Shown here in pieces: positions 41,280-48,951 of a stretch of DNA of 64,000 bases. The notes under the pieces are model-generated. The model ran no database searches. It saw nothing but the letters and a program-made list of their open reading frames with translations, and was not told the origin of the DNA. The translations under genes were made by a program, and so were the position numbers. The DNA comes from JAFGDH01 sp964441265. Lineage in GTDB: Archaea > Aenigmatarchaeota > Aenigmatarchaeia > QMZP01 > QMZT01. Within the stretch, counting starts at the first letter, position 1. Each line of letters starts with the position of its first letter. Location: NCBI GenBank assembly GCA_964441265.1, contig CAYYKJ010000005.1, positions 1 to 64,000 of the forward strand. The letters are read 5' to 3'.

Positions 41280-41423
41280 TACTCAAAGAACCATTAAAAC
41301 TTTTAAAATATATCGTTTTGAATCCCGGAACCGGCCGGTTTCGGCGGCTTTTCACTTACCAATAGATTTAAATATACCGTTCTTAATATACTTGTAATTA
41401 CACAGGATTAGACCGTTGATTGA

Positions 41424-41490
41424 ATCGGATGAGCGGTTGGGGGCGGCTTAATCCCGCTTTCAAGATAAATCCGATGAAGGAGGGATGAAA
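41424..41490 (+). promoter_or_regulatory. Leader hairpin abutting the L7Ae ribosome-binding site
   Basis: ATCGGAT (41424-41430) can pair with ATCCGAT (41469-41475), and inside it GCGG (41433-41436) with CCGC (41454-41457). The distal arm ends four bases before the Shine-Dalgarno GGAGGG (41479-41484). Such a structure could hide or expose the site. L7Ae binds kink-turns and is known to bind its own mRNA in some archaea. I could not fit a full kink-turn consensus here. Confidence 0.35.
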
Positions 41491-42081
41491 ATGACAAAAC
41501 CTGCATTCGTTAAATTCGAGGTCCCCAAGGACTTCACCGACAAGGTATATGAGGCAGTGGAGATAGCCAGATCTAGCGGGAAGCTCAGGAAAGGGATAAA
41601 CGAGACCACCAAGTGCATAGAGAGGGGTCTGGCAAAGCTTGTTGTGATGGCAGAGGATGTGACACCGGAAGAGATAATGATGCACATCCCGGTTCTGTGC
41701 AAGGAGAAAAGCGTTACATTCGCTTACGTTCCTTCCAGGGCAGAGCTCGGAAAGGCGGCCGGCATAGAGATCCCCACCAGCAGCATAGCCATAGAGGAAG
41801 CCGGGGAATCGAAGAACCTCATCGGCCAGATAGCCAAGAAGGCGGAGGCTCTCCAGAAGGGCGGGAAAGCAGAGAAATCCGCTGAGAAGAAGGAGCAGAA
41901 GTCCGAAGAGAAAGAGGAGAAGCCAGCCGAAAAGAAGGAAGAGAAGCCGAAAGAAGAGCCCAAGAAGGAAGAGAAGAAAGAGGGAAAAAAAGAATCCGCC
42001 GGCAAGGAAAAGAAAGAAGAGAAAAAAGAAAATAAAGAGAAGTCCGGAAAGAAGATGGAAAAGAAGAAGGAAAAAAAATAA
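41491..42081 (+). CDS. rpl7ae: Ribosomal protein L7Ae with long Lys/Glu-rich tail
   Basis: 196 aa from the ATG at 41491, six bases after GGAGGG; the ATG at 41485 touches that site and is unlikely. The first ~120 residues are a complete L7Ae: GKLRKGINETTKCIERGLAK, VVMAEDVTPEEIMMHIP and CKEKSVTFAYVPSRAELG. It binds kink-turns in rRNA, box C/D and H/ACA guide RNAs and RNase P. A low-complexity Lys/Glu tail of about 75 residues follows, absent from usual L7Ae (about 120 aa), probably flexible and RNA- or protein-binding. It leads the operon with S28e and L24e. Confidence 0.96.
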   Translation: MTKPAFVKFEVPKDFTDKVYEAVEIARSSGKLRKGINETTKCIERGLAKLVVMAEDVTPEEIMMHIPVLCKEKSVTFAYVPSRAELGKAAGIEIPTSSIAIEEAGESKNLIGQIAKKAEALQKGGKAEKSAEKKEQKSEEKEEKPAEKKEEKPKEEPKKEEKKEGKKESAGKEKKEEKKENKEKSGKKMEKKKEKK

Positions 42082-42092
42082 AGGTGCTTTGA

Positions 42093-42293
42093 ATGGCAGT
42101 GTCAGCAGAAGTCATACAGGTGCTCGAGAGACTCGGAGTGAAGGGAGTGACCAGGATCAGGTGTAAGGTTCTCGAGGGAAGGGACCAGGGAAAGGTCCTG
42201 ATGAGGAACGTGATGGGCCCGGTCAGGAAGAGCGACATAATCATGCTCAAGGAGACCGAGATGGAGGCCTCCGGCAGGATTTCAACGAGCTGA
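42093..42293 (+). CDS. rps28e: Ribosomal protein S28e
   Basis: 66 aa, near the family's usual size. The run VTRIRCKVLEGRDQGKVLMR, then NVMGPVRKSDIIMLKETE, is diagnostic. A small-subunit protein near the mRNA exit. It lies 11 bp after L7Ae and 10 bp before L24e, the classical archaeal order. The C-terminal LxExExEA element typical of S28e is partly kept (LKETEMEASG). Confidence 0.96.
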   Translation: MAVSAEVIQVLERLGVKGVTRIRCKVLEGRDQGKVLMRNVMGPVRKSDIIMLKETEMEASGRISTS

Positions 42294-42303
42294 GTGATAC
42301 GAA

Positions 42304-42498
42304 ATGAAATGTTCTCTATGTAAGTCGAAGATTCCCATGGGCAAGGGAAAGATGTTTGTTAAAAATACAGGCCAAATACTACTATTCTGCAGCTCCAAGT
42401 GCAGGAAGAATTCCGAGCTCGGCAGGGTCGGGAAGAAGCTTAAATGGGTCACCAAACAGAAGAAGTCGCCCAAAGCTAAAAAACCCGCTTCAGAATGA
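42304..42498 (+). CDS. rpl24e: Ribosomal protein L24e
   Basis: 64 aa with the zinc motif CSLC (near the start) and CSSKC later, and the L24e phrase GKGKMFVKNTGQILLFCSSK. Last gene of the L7Ae operon in this window; NDK or IF2 genes that often follow are missing. Its last 23 bp overlap the end of the convergent membrane-protein gene. Confidence 0.95.
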   Translation: MKCSLCKSKIPMGKGKMFVKNTGQILLFCSSKCRKNSELGRVGKKLKWVTKQKKSPKAKKPASE

Positions 42499-42841
42499 GG
42501 GATCCGTATCTTATAGCGTAGGTTATTATCACCAGTATTATGACCACCGCCAGCCATGCCTCGCCCGCCATGGCCAGGCCGAAACCTATCGAGAAAACCG
42601 CCCCTGCCCCGAAGGCGAAAAGTGTCTGGAAGAAGTACACGCTGGCTCCCCCGTCCCTCATGGTGGAGTTTATGAATATGAACACTGCGATCACGAAGAG
42701 CGCGAGGTAGACCGAAACCGCCAGCTCGCTCTCGGAAACTATCCCCAGTATGAAGGATATCACGGACAGGCTGCCGGAAAGGAAACCCTTCCATATCCCG
42801 GTAAAATCGAGAATCCCTCCGGGGTTGTATCCCATTCTCAT
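42476..42841 (-). CDS. Small integral membrane protein
   Basis: 121 aa with about four transmembrane helices (GSLSVISFILGIVS, AVSVYLALFVIAVFIFI, FFQTLFAFGAGAVFSIGFGL, AVVIILVIITYAI). No family recognised. It overlaps rpl24e tail to tail by 23 bp, so antisense transcripts could form there. Confidence 0.7.
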   Translation of the reverse strand: MRMGYNPGGILDFTGIWKGFLSGSLSVISFILGIVSESELAVSVYLALFVIAVFIFINSTMRDGGASVYFFQTLFAFGAGAVFSIGFGLAMAGEAWLAVVIILVIITYAIRYGSLILKRVF

Positions 42842-42875
42842 AAGGATTATTTATTCCGGGAGGTTTTTATTGGTT

Positions 42876-43211
42876 TCAATCGTTAAGGACGAATTCCGCG
42901 TGTATTCTCTGGTCACTGGCATCGACTTTTTTTCTTTTATAACCAAAACTCTCCGGATTAAACTTGTTCACCACGTCAGAATTTCCCTCTCCTGTAATGT
43001 CCAGGGAGAATATTTCTGGCCTTCTTTCTTCGCTGATAAGATTTTTCACCAACGGCACTGTTTTCTTTGAGTTTGTGTATATAACACCGTCTTCTGTCCT
43101 GAAAGGGATTTCATATGATTGGATGTCGGAACCACCGGTTAGGGAGGGTTCTTCCCATGAAAAAATGATTTTGCCTCCACCTGTTTTATAGCCCTTTCCG
43201 GCAACGGCCAT
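42876..43211 (-). CDS. Hypothetical protein
   Basis: 111 aa from the ATG at 43211, which lies one base after the stop of a 30-codon ORF. No domain recognised; mixed beta-like sequence (GGKIIFSWEEPS, EIFSLDITGEG) with a basic stretch FGYKRKKVDAS. The start is uncertain, as an upstream in-frame codon (43220) is also possible. Confidence 0.55.
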   Translation of the reverse strand: MAVAGKGYKTGGGKIIFSWEEPSLTGGSDIQSYEIPFRTEDGVIYTNSKKTVPLVKNLISEERRPEIFSLDITGEGNSDVVNKFNPESFGYKRKKVDASDQRIHAEFVLND

Positions 43212-43212
43212 G

Positions 43213-43305
43213 TCAACCACACTCGTAGATCAGGGACTTTTTCATGAACGACCGGAGCATTTTTCCCGTTTCCTCGAAATCCCGGGTCATCTCGTCCCAT
43301 ATCAT
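43213..43305 (-). CDS. Possible 30-aa ORF ahead of the hypothetical gene
   Basis: It reads MIWDEMTRDFEETGKMLRSF and ends KKSLIYECG, an amphipathic helix-like peptide, with the TGA one base before the next ATG. The tight junction is typical of coupled genes. It could also be non-coding leader. Confidence 0.35.
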   Translation of the reverse strand: MIWDEMTRDFEETGKMLRSFMKKSLIYECG

Positions 43306-43395
43306 AGGGATTATTGAAGACTAAATTTTTTAAATGCGACCCCGATACGGTAATAAAAATGAGGAGAGGGAATAAGGGCGGGTTTGGCGAAGCCC

Positions 43396-45708
43396 TTACC
43401 CCACGTAACTGGGATCTTCCCTTTCCGGCTTCCTCTCCATGCCCCTGCTCTTGAACTGATCCATCATCTTCTCGTAGTATTTCAGTATCTCCGGGCTTAT
43501 GGAGGGTTTCACCTTGTCCAGAGCTTTCTTGAAGTGTTTCTTGCCGACCTCTTTCGACTTTATGTCCTCCCTGAGGGCGAAGAGGGCGGCTTCCCTGACG
43601 AGGGACTCTATGTCGGCTCCGGAATACCCTTCAGTCTTGTTCGCTATGTTCTTCAGGTTGACCCCCTTCAGGGGCATTTTCCTGGTATGTATCTTCAGTA
43701 TCTCTTCTCTTGCCTTCTTGCTCGGTGCCGGAATCAGAACCTGCCTGTCGAACCTTCCGGGCCTGAGAAGGGCGGGATCCAGCATGTCCGGCCTGTTTGT
43801 GGCGCCTATGATGACCACGTTGTGCAGGTCCTCCAGTCCGGACATCTCCGTGAGTATCTGCGACACTATGTTTTCCGAGACCCTGGTCCCCATCTGCAGA
43901 CCCCTCCGGGGGGTCAGGGCGTCCATTTCGTCGAAGAATATCACTGACGGGGCCACCTGTTTCGCGCGCTTGAATATCTCCCTGATCTTTCTCTCGCTTT
44001 CACCGACCCATTTCGTGAAGACTTCGGGCCCCTTTATGGATATGAAGTTGGCACCCGATTCCTGGGCCACCGCCTTGGCCAGAAGGGTCTTGCCCGTCCC
44101 CGGCGGACCGTAAAGCAGTATTCCCTTGGGCGGATTTATTCCCATGTTCCTGAACGCGTCGGGTTTCTTGAGGGGCCATTCCACTATCTCCTTGAGGTCC
44201 TGCTTGATGTTTTCCAGCCCCCCTATGTCCTTCCATCCTATATTGGGTATTTCTACCATTACCTCCCTCATGGCGGACGGCTCCACTACCTTGAGTGCGT
44301 TCTGGAAGTCCTTTTTGCTCACCTTGAGCTTTTCCAGGACGTCCTTGGGCAGCTCCTCGGTCTTCTTCCATGATATCTGGGGAAGATTGTTCCGCAGCGA
44401 CGACATTGCCGCCTCCTTGGCCAGTGCTTCCAGATCCGCGCCCACGAAGCCGTAGGTCACTCCGGATATCCAGTCTAGCTTGACGTCGCTGGATAGGGGC
44501 ATGTTCCTTGTGTGTATCTGGAGTATCTCCTTCCTTCCCTTCTCGTCGGGTATCCCTATCTCTATCTCCCTGTCGAACCTTCCCGGCCTCCTGATTGCGG
44601 AGTCCAGTGCGTTCTGCCTGTTTGTCGCCGCGATCACTATCACCTTGCCCCTGGCCTTCAGCCCGTCCATTAGGGCGAGCAGCTGGGAGACAGACCTCTT
44701 TTCCACTTCCCCGGAGACCTCTCCCCTCTTGGGGGCTATGGAGTCTATTTCGTCTATGAAGATTATGGAAGGGGCGGATTTCTCCGCGTCCTCGAAAATC
44801 TTCCTCAGGTTCTCCTCGGTCTGGCCGTACCATTTGCTGAATATCTCCGGGCCGGATATCGAGTAAAAGCTCGCTCCGGATTCGTTGGCCACCGCCTTGG
44901 CCAGAAGGGTCTTGCCCGTTCCGGGGGCTCCGTAAAGAAGGACTCCCTTGGGCGGATCTATGCCGAGCCTTCCGAAAAGTTCCGGGTGCCTCAACGGCAG
45001 TTCCACCATCTCCCTGATTTTCTCTATGGAACTATGCAGGCCCCCTATGTCCTCGTAGGTGATGGATGGTATCTTCTTTTCCATCTCCACCGCTTCCGGC
45101 TTTATCTCTATCTGTGTCATGTCGTTTATCTTGACTATGCCTTCAGGTATGGTGTTCACTACGGCGAGCTTGGTCTCTCCGGGCATGGGTGTGAACGAGA
45201 AGTCTCCCATGCCCTCTATGTCGAAACCCAGGCTCCTGAAAAGGTCACCGAAAGAGCTGTTGAATGGATCCCTGCCGTTCTTCCTCTTTACGATGGGATA
45301 AGGTGATATGACGTCGCCCTTCTTAACCGGTCTCATGAAAAGGTTCTTCTTGAGAAGGTCCGGGTTCATCATGAGTCTTATCCCCTTCTCCGTGGGGGCT
45401 ATGACCAGCTTCTTGGCCTCCTTTGCGTCCGCCTTGGATATCTTGACGGTTTCGCCGACTCCGACTCCCACGTTCTTTCGGGTGATACCGTCCATCCTGG
45501 CTATCCGGAGCCCCACGTCCGACGGATATGCCCTGACGGCTATCGCTCCGGTATTCTTCTGGCCTGAAAGCTCCACTATGTCGCCTTCCCGCACTCCCAT
45601 GTTCCTCATTATCTTGCTGTCCAGACGCACGAGGCCTCTTCCTGACTCCGACCTGTTGGTCAGCTCCCCCACTTTCAGGGAAACGTGATCATCCTTCTTC
45701 TCGTTCAT
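43396..45708 (-). CDS. cdc48: CDC48/VAT-type AAA+ ATPase
   Basis: 770 aa from the ATG at 45708, preceded by GAGGTGG; an earlier GTG (45717) overlaps that site. The N-terminal double-psi barrel domain (about 1-190) is followed by two AAA modules. D1 has Walker A GAPGTGKTLLAKA and Walker B IIFIDEIDSIAP; D2 has GPPGTGKTLLAKA and VIFFDEMDALTP. Arg fingers are present in both (RRPGRFDREI, LRPGRFDRQV). It unfolds proteins and extracts them from complexes, feeding the proteasome. The C-terminus ends PSYVG and has no clear HbYX motif. It is monocistronic with its own TATA near 45752. Confidence 0.96.
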   Translation of the reverse strand: MNEKKDDHVSLKVGELTNRSESGRGLVRLDSKIMRNMGVREGDIVELSGQKNTGAIAVRAYPSDVGLRIARMDGITRKNVGVGVGETVKISKADAKEAKKLVIAPTEKGIRLMMNPDLLKKNLFMRPVKKGDVISPYPIVKRKNGRDPFNSSFGDLFRSLGFDIEGMGDFSFTPMPGETKLAVVNTIPEGIVKINDMTQIEIKPEAVEMEKKIPSITYEDIGGLHSSIEKIREMVELPLRHPELFGRLGIDPPKGVLLYGAPGTGKTLLAKAVANESGASFYSISGPEIFSKWYGQTEENLRKIFEDAEKSAPSIIFIDEIDSIAPKRGEVSGEVEKRSVSQLLALMDGLKARGKVIVIAATNRQNALDSAIRRPGRFDREIEIGIPDEKGRKEILQIHTRNMPLSSDVKLDWISGVTYGFVGADLEALAKEAAMSSLRNNLPQISWKKTEELPKDVLEKLKVSKKDFQNALKVVEPSAMREVMVEIPNIGWKDIGGLENIKQDLKEIVEWPLKKPDAFRNMGINPPKGILLYGPPGTGKTLLAKAVAQESGANFISIKGPEVFTKWVGESERKIREIFKRAKQVAPSVIFFDEMDALTPRRGLQMGTRVSENIVSQILTEMSGLEDLHNVVIIGATNRPDMLDPALLRPGRFDRQVLIPAPSKKAREEILKIHTRKMPLKGVNLKNIANKTEGYSGADIESLVREAALFALREDIKSKEVGKKHFKKALDKVKPSISPEILKYYEKMMDQFKSRGMERKPEREDPSYVG

Positions 45709-45846
45709 GAACACCACCTCTCAACATTTAGATTTGACATGCGAATCATAAATTTGTTATAGCCGACGGAGGGCCGGGGCTCCAGCGGACTCCTTGGGTC
45801 CCTGTCCCTATCCCTTTCCGGTCCCTGTGGATTCGCATTCATATGA

Positions 45847-46059
45847 TCATCTCCTTATTCGGATTATGACCGAGTGCCTGGTCTTTATCACTTCTATGTC
45901 CGGTTCCTTCCTGACCAGCTCGATCATCCTGACGTATTTCTTGACGGTTATGTTGTGTATCCCCGTCCTCTTGGCTATGGAGTTGAGGCTGAGCGGCTCC
46001 CGGCTCTTCTCCAGAAGCTCGAGTATCTCGGCCATTATCTCCAGGGGATCCCTTCGCAT
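45847..46059 (-). CDS. Small HTH regulator
   Basis: 70 aa from the ATG at 46059. It is a single winged-helix-like domain: LSLNSIAKRTGIHNITVKKY is the helix-turn-helix and the C-terminus (TRHSVIIRIRR) the wing. It faces a long AT-rich intergenic region with the kinase-like gene on the other side, a likely operator site for it. Confidence 0.7.
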   Translation of the reverse strand: MRRDPLEIMAEILELLEKSREPLSLNSIAKRTGIHNITVKKYVRMIELVRKEPDIEVIKTRHSVIIRIRR

Positions 46060-46062
46060 CAC

Positions 46063-46355
46063 CTTCGCCTCGCTCGTTTTCGAAAGACGGCTTGGTTCAT
46101 ACGATGATAACCGTCATACTACCTTTCCGTCCTTTTAATATATATTTTATTATATTTCAGAGTATGTTTCTATATACTATAATGTAAAGATATTGACATT
46201 TGAAGTATATAAATGTTACGGCCCGGGGGACCTTTATAAACACCCAATATCCCCGTTTTGGACCCCAAAAAACGATATACATCGGACAACAGGAAGCTTT
46301 ATATATATGCTAATTAACTACTATATAGTAAGTAATTATTACATGGTGATTTGGG
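46063..46355. other. AT-rich intergenic region between divergent HTH and kinase-like genes
   Basis: About 290 bp with several TATA-like runs (TTTATATATATGC near 46295-46308 would serve the kinase gene) and small palindromes such as ACTATATAGT (46320-46329). A CCCGGGGGACC stretch breaks the AT-rich sequence. I see no convincing gene or RNA. Confidence 0.5.
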
Positions 46356-46937
46356 GTGCTTTCCGTGAACGTCGACAAAAACTATCTGAAAGTGAAAGAC
46401 GGGATTGATCTGGCTGGTTATAAGGAAATCGGTAAACATGGTGCCAACCAGATGACTTACAGGAGTAATGCTGATCCTGATTATGTTCTTAAGGTTCCGA
46501 TGGACAACGGAGCCTTCGGGCTGTCGTTAGAAAAAAGAATGGAGAACCAGGTGGATGCTTCCAAAAAACATCCTGATCTTTTCCCGGAGGCGGAAGAGAC
46601 AGGTAAGAGAGCTGTGCGCCAGAAATACGTTAAGGGAGGAACGACCCTCAGGGAGGCCATGGAAAGGGGGAAGTACGACACCGCCTTCAATATTTTCAGG
46701 AAACTGAAGAGGGTCCATGACGCCGGATACAAGCACGGCGATGTGAACAGCACGAATCTGGGCGAATTCGGGGAAGAGGGATATCTTTCATTCGACACCG
46801 AAACCTTCAGTAAGGGTGACTGGAGGGAAGACCTCGGAAGGGCGATGGAGACCGGAGAGCGCCATAACCCGGGCTTCATGCCGAAGGTCATAGAAAAGGT
46901 CTACGGGAGTTCGGTCCTGGAAGAGCTCAGAAACTGA
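46356..46937 (+). CDS. Small protein-kinase-like phosphotransferase
   Basis: 193 aa from a GTG start. A shortened kinase fold: an ATP-site lysine is probable in YVLKVPMD; the catalytic loop is HGDVNSTNLG in RVHDAGYKHGDVNS, resembling Bud32/RIO/APH-type HGDxxxxN loops. The metal-binding position reads SFDTET, so DxE replaces DFG. It lacks much of the C-lobe. It could phosphorylate a protein or small molecule; no neighbour identifies the target. The start is little supported; GGGG(T) precedes it. Confidence 0.7.
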   Translation: MLSVNVDKNYLKVKDGIDLAGYKEIGKHGANQMTYRSNADPDYVLKVPMDNGAFGLSLEKRMENQVDASKKHPDLFPEAEETGKRAVRQKYVKGGTTLREAMERGKYDTAFNIFRKLKRVHDAGYKHGDVNSTNLGEFGEEGYLSFDTETFSKGDWREDLGRAMETGERHNPGFMPKVIEKVYGSSVLEELRN

Positions 46938-46992
46938 AGAAAGTGAATCATTCATAATAGTTATTTATCTCACCTTTTCCATTCTATTCAAT

Positions 46993-47415
46993 ATGAAGAG
47001 GAATTTCGAGGTAATGTATTTCTCCAAGACCGGGAACACGGAAAAGGTGGCCGAGGTGATTGCCAACAGGCTGGGGGTGATCGCGGAAAGCGTGAAGGAC
47101 AGGAAAGAATCATCCAAGGGGACCTTACTCTTCCTGGGAAGCCCGATTTACGCCGGGAAGATACCGAGAGAGATCACAGAATTCATCGAGAAGAACGCTT
47201 TCAAAGGAAGGAGCGTCGCCCTTTTCGGGACCTCCGGTGACGGTCAGGGGAAGCAGCTCAACATAATCGCGGACAAGCTCAAGAGAAAGGGAGCCAAAAT
47301 AAAGGGCAAGTATGACTGCATAGGTAAGAGCTTCTTCATTTTCAACCGCGGTCATCCGAGCGACCATGAGCTTCTGGAAGCCGAGAGATTCGCGGAACGG
47401 ATGAAAAAGGCCTGA
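46993..47415 (+). CDS. Flavodoxin
   Basis: 140 aa, a single flavodoxin fold with the FMN phosphate loop SKTGNTEK (11-18) near the start, followed by the isoalloxazine-contact segments LGSPIYAGK and GTSGDGQGKQ. It carries low-potential electrons and could replace ferredoxin, perhaps serving the hydrogenase elsewhere in the window. It is monocistronic and convergent with the PPC-domain gene. Confidence 0.9.
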   Translation: MKRNFEVMYFSKTGNTEKVAEVIANRLGVIAESVKDRKESSKGTLLFLGSPIYAGKIPREITEFIEKNAFKGRSVALFGTSGDGQGKQLNIIADKLKRKGAKIKGKYDCIGKSFFIFNRGHPSDHELLEAERFAERMKKA

Positions 47416-47421
47416 TTTCGT

Positions 47422-47841
47422 TCACAGATCAAGCAGTTTCAGGCCCGTCCTTTCGTCTTCCTTCCTTTTCAGTTCGTCCTCCAGGACGGTCAGAAAAATC
47501 TCGCAAGTCACGGATACGATACCCTTCGCGAGGTGGCCCGCATAGACGCGGCCTTTCTCGTCCCCCAGCGTGGCGTGGGCATGTATTACCAGCCCGTTTT
47601 CCGCCATGGCGACGCTTCCCGTCAGATTCGCTATTTCGAGCGGCTTCTCGATCTTGTTCATGGCATATCTCTTGTCTTCCTCGGAGAAGAGCCCGATCTC
47701 AGCGTATTGGAGGGCTCCGATCCCCGTGAAGAAGCCGGCGCCCATTTTCTGCTCTTCGCAGAACTTTCTGAGAGAGTTCATGACATCCTCTCCCTTGTCG
47801 ACCCTTATCACGAAGACGTTCCCCTTCCTGGTGTGCTTCAT
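47422..47841 (-). CDS. PPC/DUF296 domain protein
   Basis: 139 aa from the ATG at 47841, chosen because the TATA-like TTTAAAT lies about 25 bp upstream and the family starts here. FFTGIGALQYAEIGLF and LVIHAHATLGDEKGRVYAGH are family hallmarks, the latter with the paired His residues that bind a metal in bacterial and archaeal members. Plant relatives bind AT-rich DNA with AT-hooks, which are missing here. The prokaryotic role is unclear. Confidence 0.88.
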   Translation of the reverse strand: MKHTRKGNVFVIRVDKGEDVMNSLRKFCEEQKMGAGFFTGIGALQYAEIGLFSEEDKRYAMNKIEKPLEIANLTGSVAMAENGLVIHAHATLGDEKGRVYAGHLAKGIVSVTCEIFLTVLEDELKRKEDERTGLKLLDL

Positions 47842-47915
47842 GTTTATGGATAAACAAACTGATTTAAATTTAACATCCAAAAGTCATGATTAAGATAATA
47901 ATTTGACAGGAAAAG

Positions 47916-48635
47916 GTGTTGAAAATTTCTGAAGAAGAGAAGCTCCTGCATCTTTACGAAATAAGCGCGCATGATGTCAAGAATAAACTTGCCGGGATTC
48001 TTGGAATTTCGGAACTTTTGCTGTTGGAAGAAGGAATACCCAATAAAATCCGCAATGATTTGGAAGTCATACGCAATAGCTCACATAGTATCTCCAATAC
48101 TTTAAAAAACATGGTGTACTTCTCAAGGATTTGCAGGGATGGCGGTGAACTTCCCGCAGGTCCTTCCAATCTTTATGAAGTCACGAGAAAGCAGATATAT
48201 CTGCTGATGAAATGCTCGAAAAACAAGAAATTAAGTATAGTCAACAATACAAAGAACTCTTCCCTCGACGTCGGGATGGACGAGAAATTCCTCGGTTCCA
48301 TAGTTTACAATCTTTTGCAGAACTCCGTAAAATACGGGGGGAATGAGATAGAACTGTCCGCGGAAAGTGGCGGTATAACAAAGGACGGCAGACCGTTCTT
48401 CGTTTACAGCAACAGGGACAAGGGTCCAGGCATATCCGCCGATCTCTTAGGCAAGATTTTCGTCCCATTCGAGGGCAACGGTACTGGAATTGGCCTTTGC
48501 GCGGTCAAAGAGATAGTCGAGGCTTACAAAGGGGGCATAGAAATCGACACCTCAACCACAGAGCCCACGTATACAAGAATCAGTCTCACTCTGCCCTCTT
48601 ACAGCAGGATAATAAGGCCGGACGGCCATTTTTAA
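47916..48635 (+). CDS. Sensor-less histidine kinase
   Basis: 239 aa from a GTG. It has HisKA with phospho-acceptor His19 (SAHDVKNKLAGILG), N-box IVYNLLQNSVKYGG, G1 DKGPGISADLLG, F-box KIFVPF and G2 GNGTGIGLCAVKEIV. No sensor or membrane segment precedes the kinase, so input must come from a partner protein. No response regulator is adjacent; the nearest receiver-only gene is at 56729, and the two may work together. Confidence 0.87.
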   Translation: MLKISEEEKLLHLYEISAHDVKNKLAGILGISELLLLEEGIPNKIRNDLEVIRNSSHSISNTLKNMVYFSRICRDGGELPAGPSNLYEVTRKQIYLLMKCSKNKKLSIVNNTKNSSLDVGMDEKFLGSIVYNLLQNSVKYGGNEIELSAESGGITKDGRPFFVYSNRDKGPGISADLLGKIFVPFEGNGTGIGLCAVKEIVEAYKGGIEIDTSTTEPTYTRISLTLPSYSRIIRPDGHF

Positions 48636-48654
48636 GTCAGTATTTCAGTGGATT

Positions 48655-48927
48655 TTATCTTTCCTGCTGCCACGGAAGCAGTTTTTCCAGCACGATTCTT
48701 TTCGGATAACCTCGGATCTCTCTGTTTTTCCATGAACAAGAATTAGATTCTACCGGATCATCGGCCAGGTATACCTTTGATTTTCTGATGTCTTTTTCAC
48801 TCATGACAATGGCATATTTGGTTTTTCCTGAGAGATTTTCGGGAATCTTGAGGTTTTTGTGCCTGCTCGGGAATTCTACGATATCCGCCACCGCTCTCAG
48901 GGTTCCTTCCCCGGCATAGTCTCTCAT
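48655..48927 (-). CDS. Hypothetical protein
   Basis: 90 aa, soluble, no recognised domain. It reads YAGEGTLRAVADIVEFPSRH at the start and ends in a basic stretch with PKRIVLEKLLPWQQ. It lies 24 bp upstream of an AT-rich run before cysS and on the same strand as the cysteine operon; transcription with it is uncertain. Confidence 0.6.
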   Translation of the reverse strand: MRDYAGEGTLRAVADIVEFPSRHKNLKIPENLSGKTKYAIVMSEKDIRKSKVYLADDPVESNSCSWKNREIRGYPKRIVLEKLLPWQQER

Positions 48928-48951
48928 GGTTTAATTATGACAGAAAAAAAT

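Noticed and set aside
41390..41490. Full kink-turn in the L7Ae leader
   Set aside because: A stem is visible, but the tandem G-A pairs with a 3-nt bulge could not be placed; only the hairpin is reported.
43374..43397. Hairpin AAGGGC/GCCCTT as terminator of the CDC48 gene
   Set aside because: The stem overlaps the stop codon with a 12-nt loop and no T-run follows directly on the minus strand, so support is weak.
45780..45840. Short repeated GGTCCCTGT words before the CDC48 promoter
   Set aside because: Only two imperfect copies with irregular spacing; probably chance in a C-rich stretch.
46193..46408. 71-codon plus-strand frame in the AT-rich intergenic region
   Set aside because: It overlaps the promoter and start of the kinase-like gene in another frame, and its composition is not protein-like.
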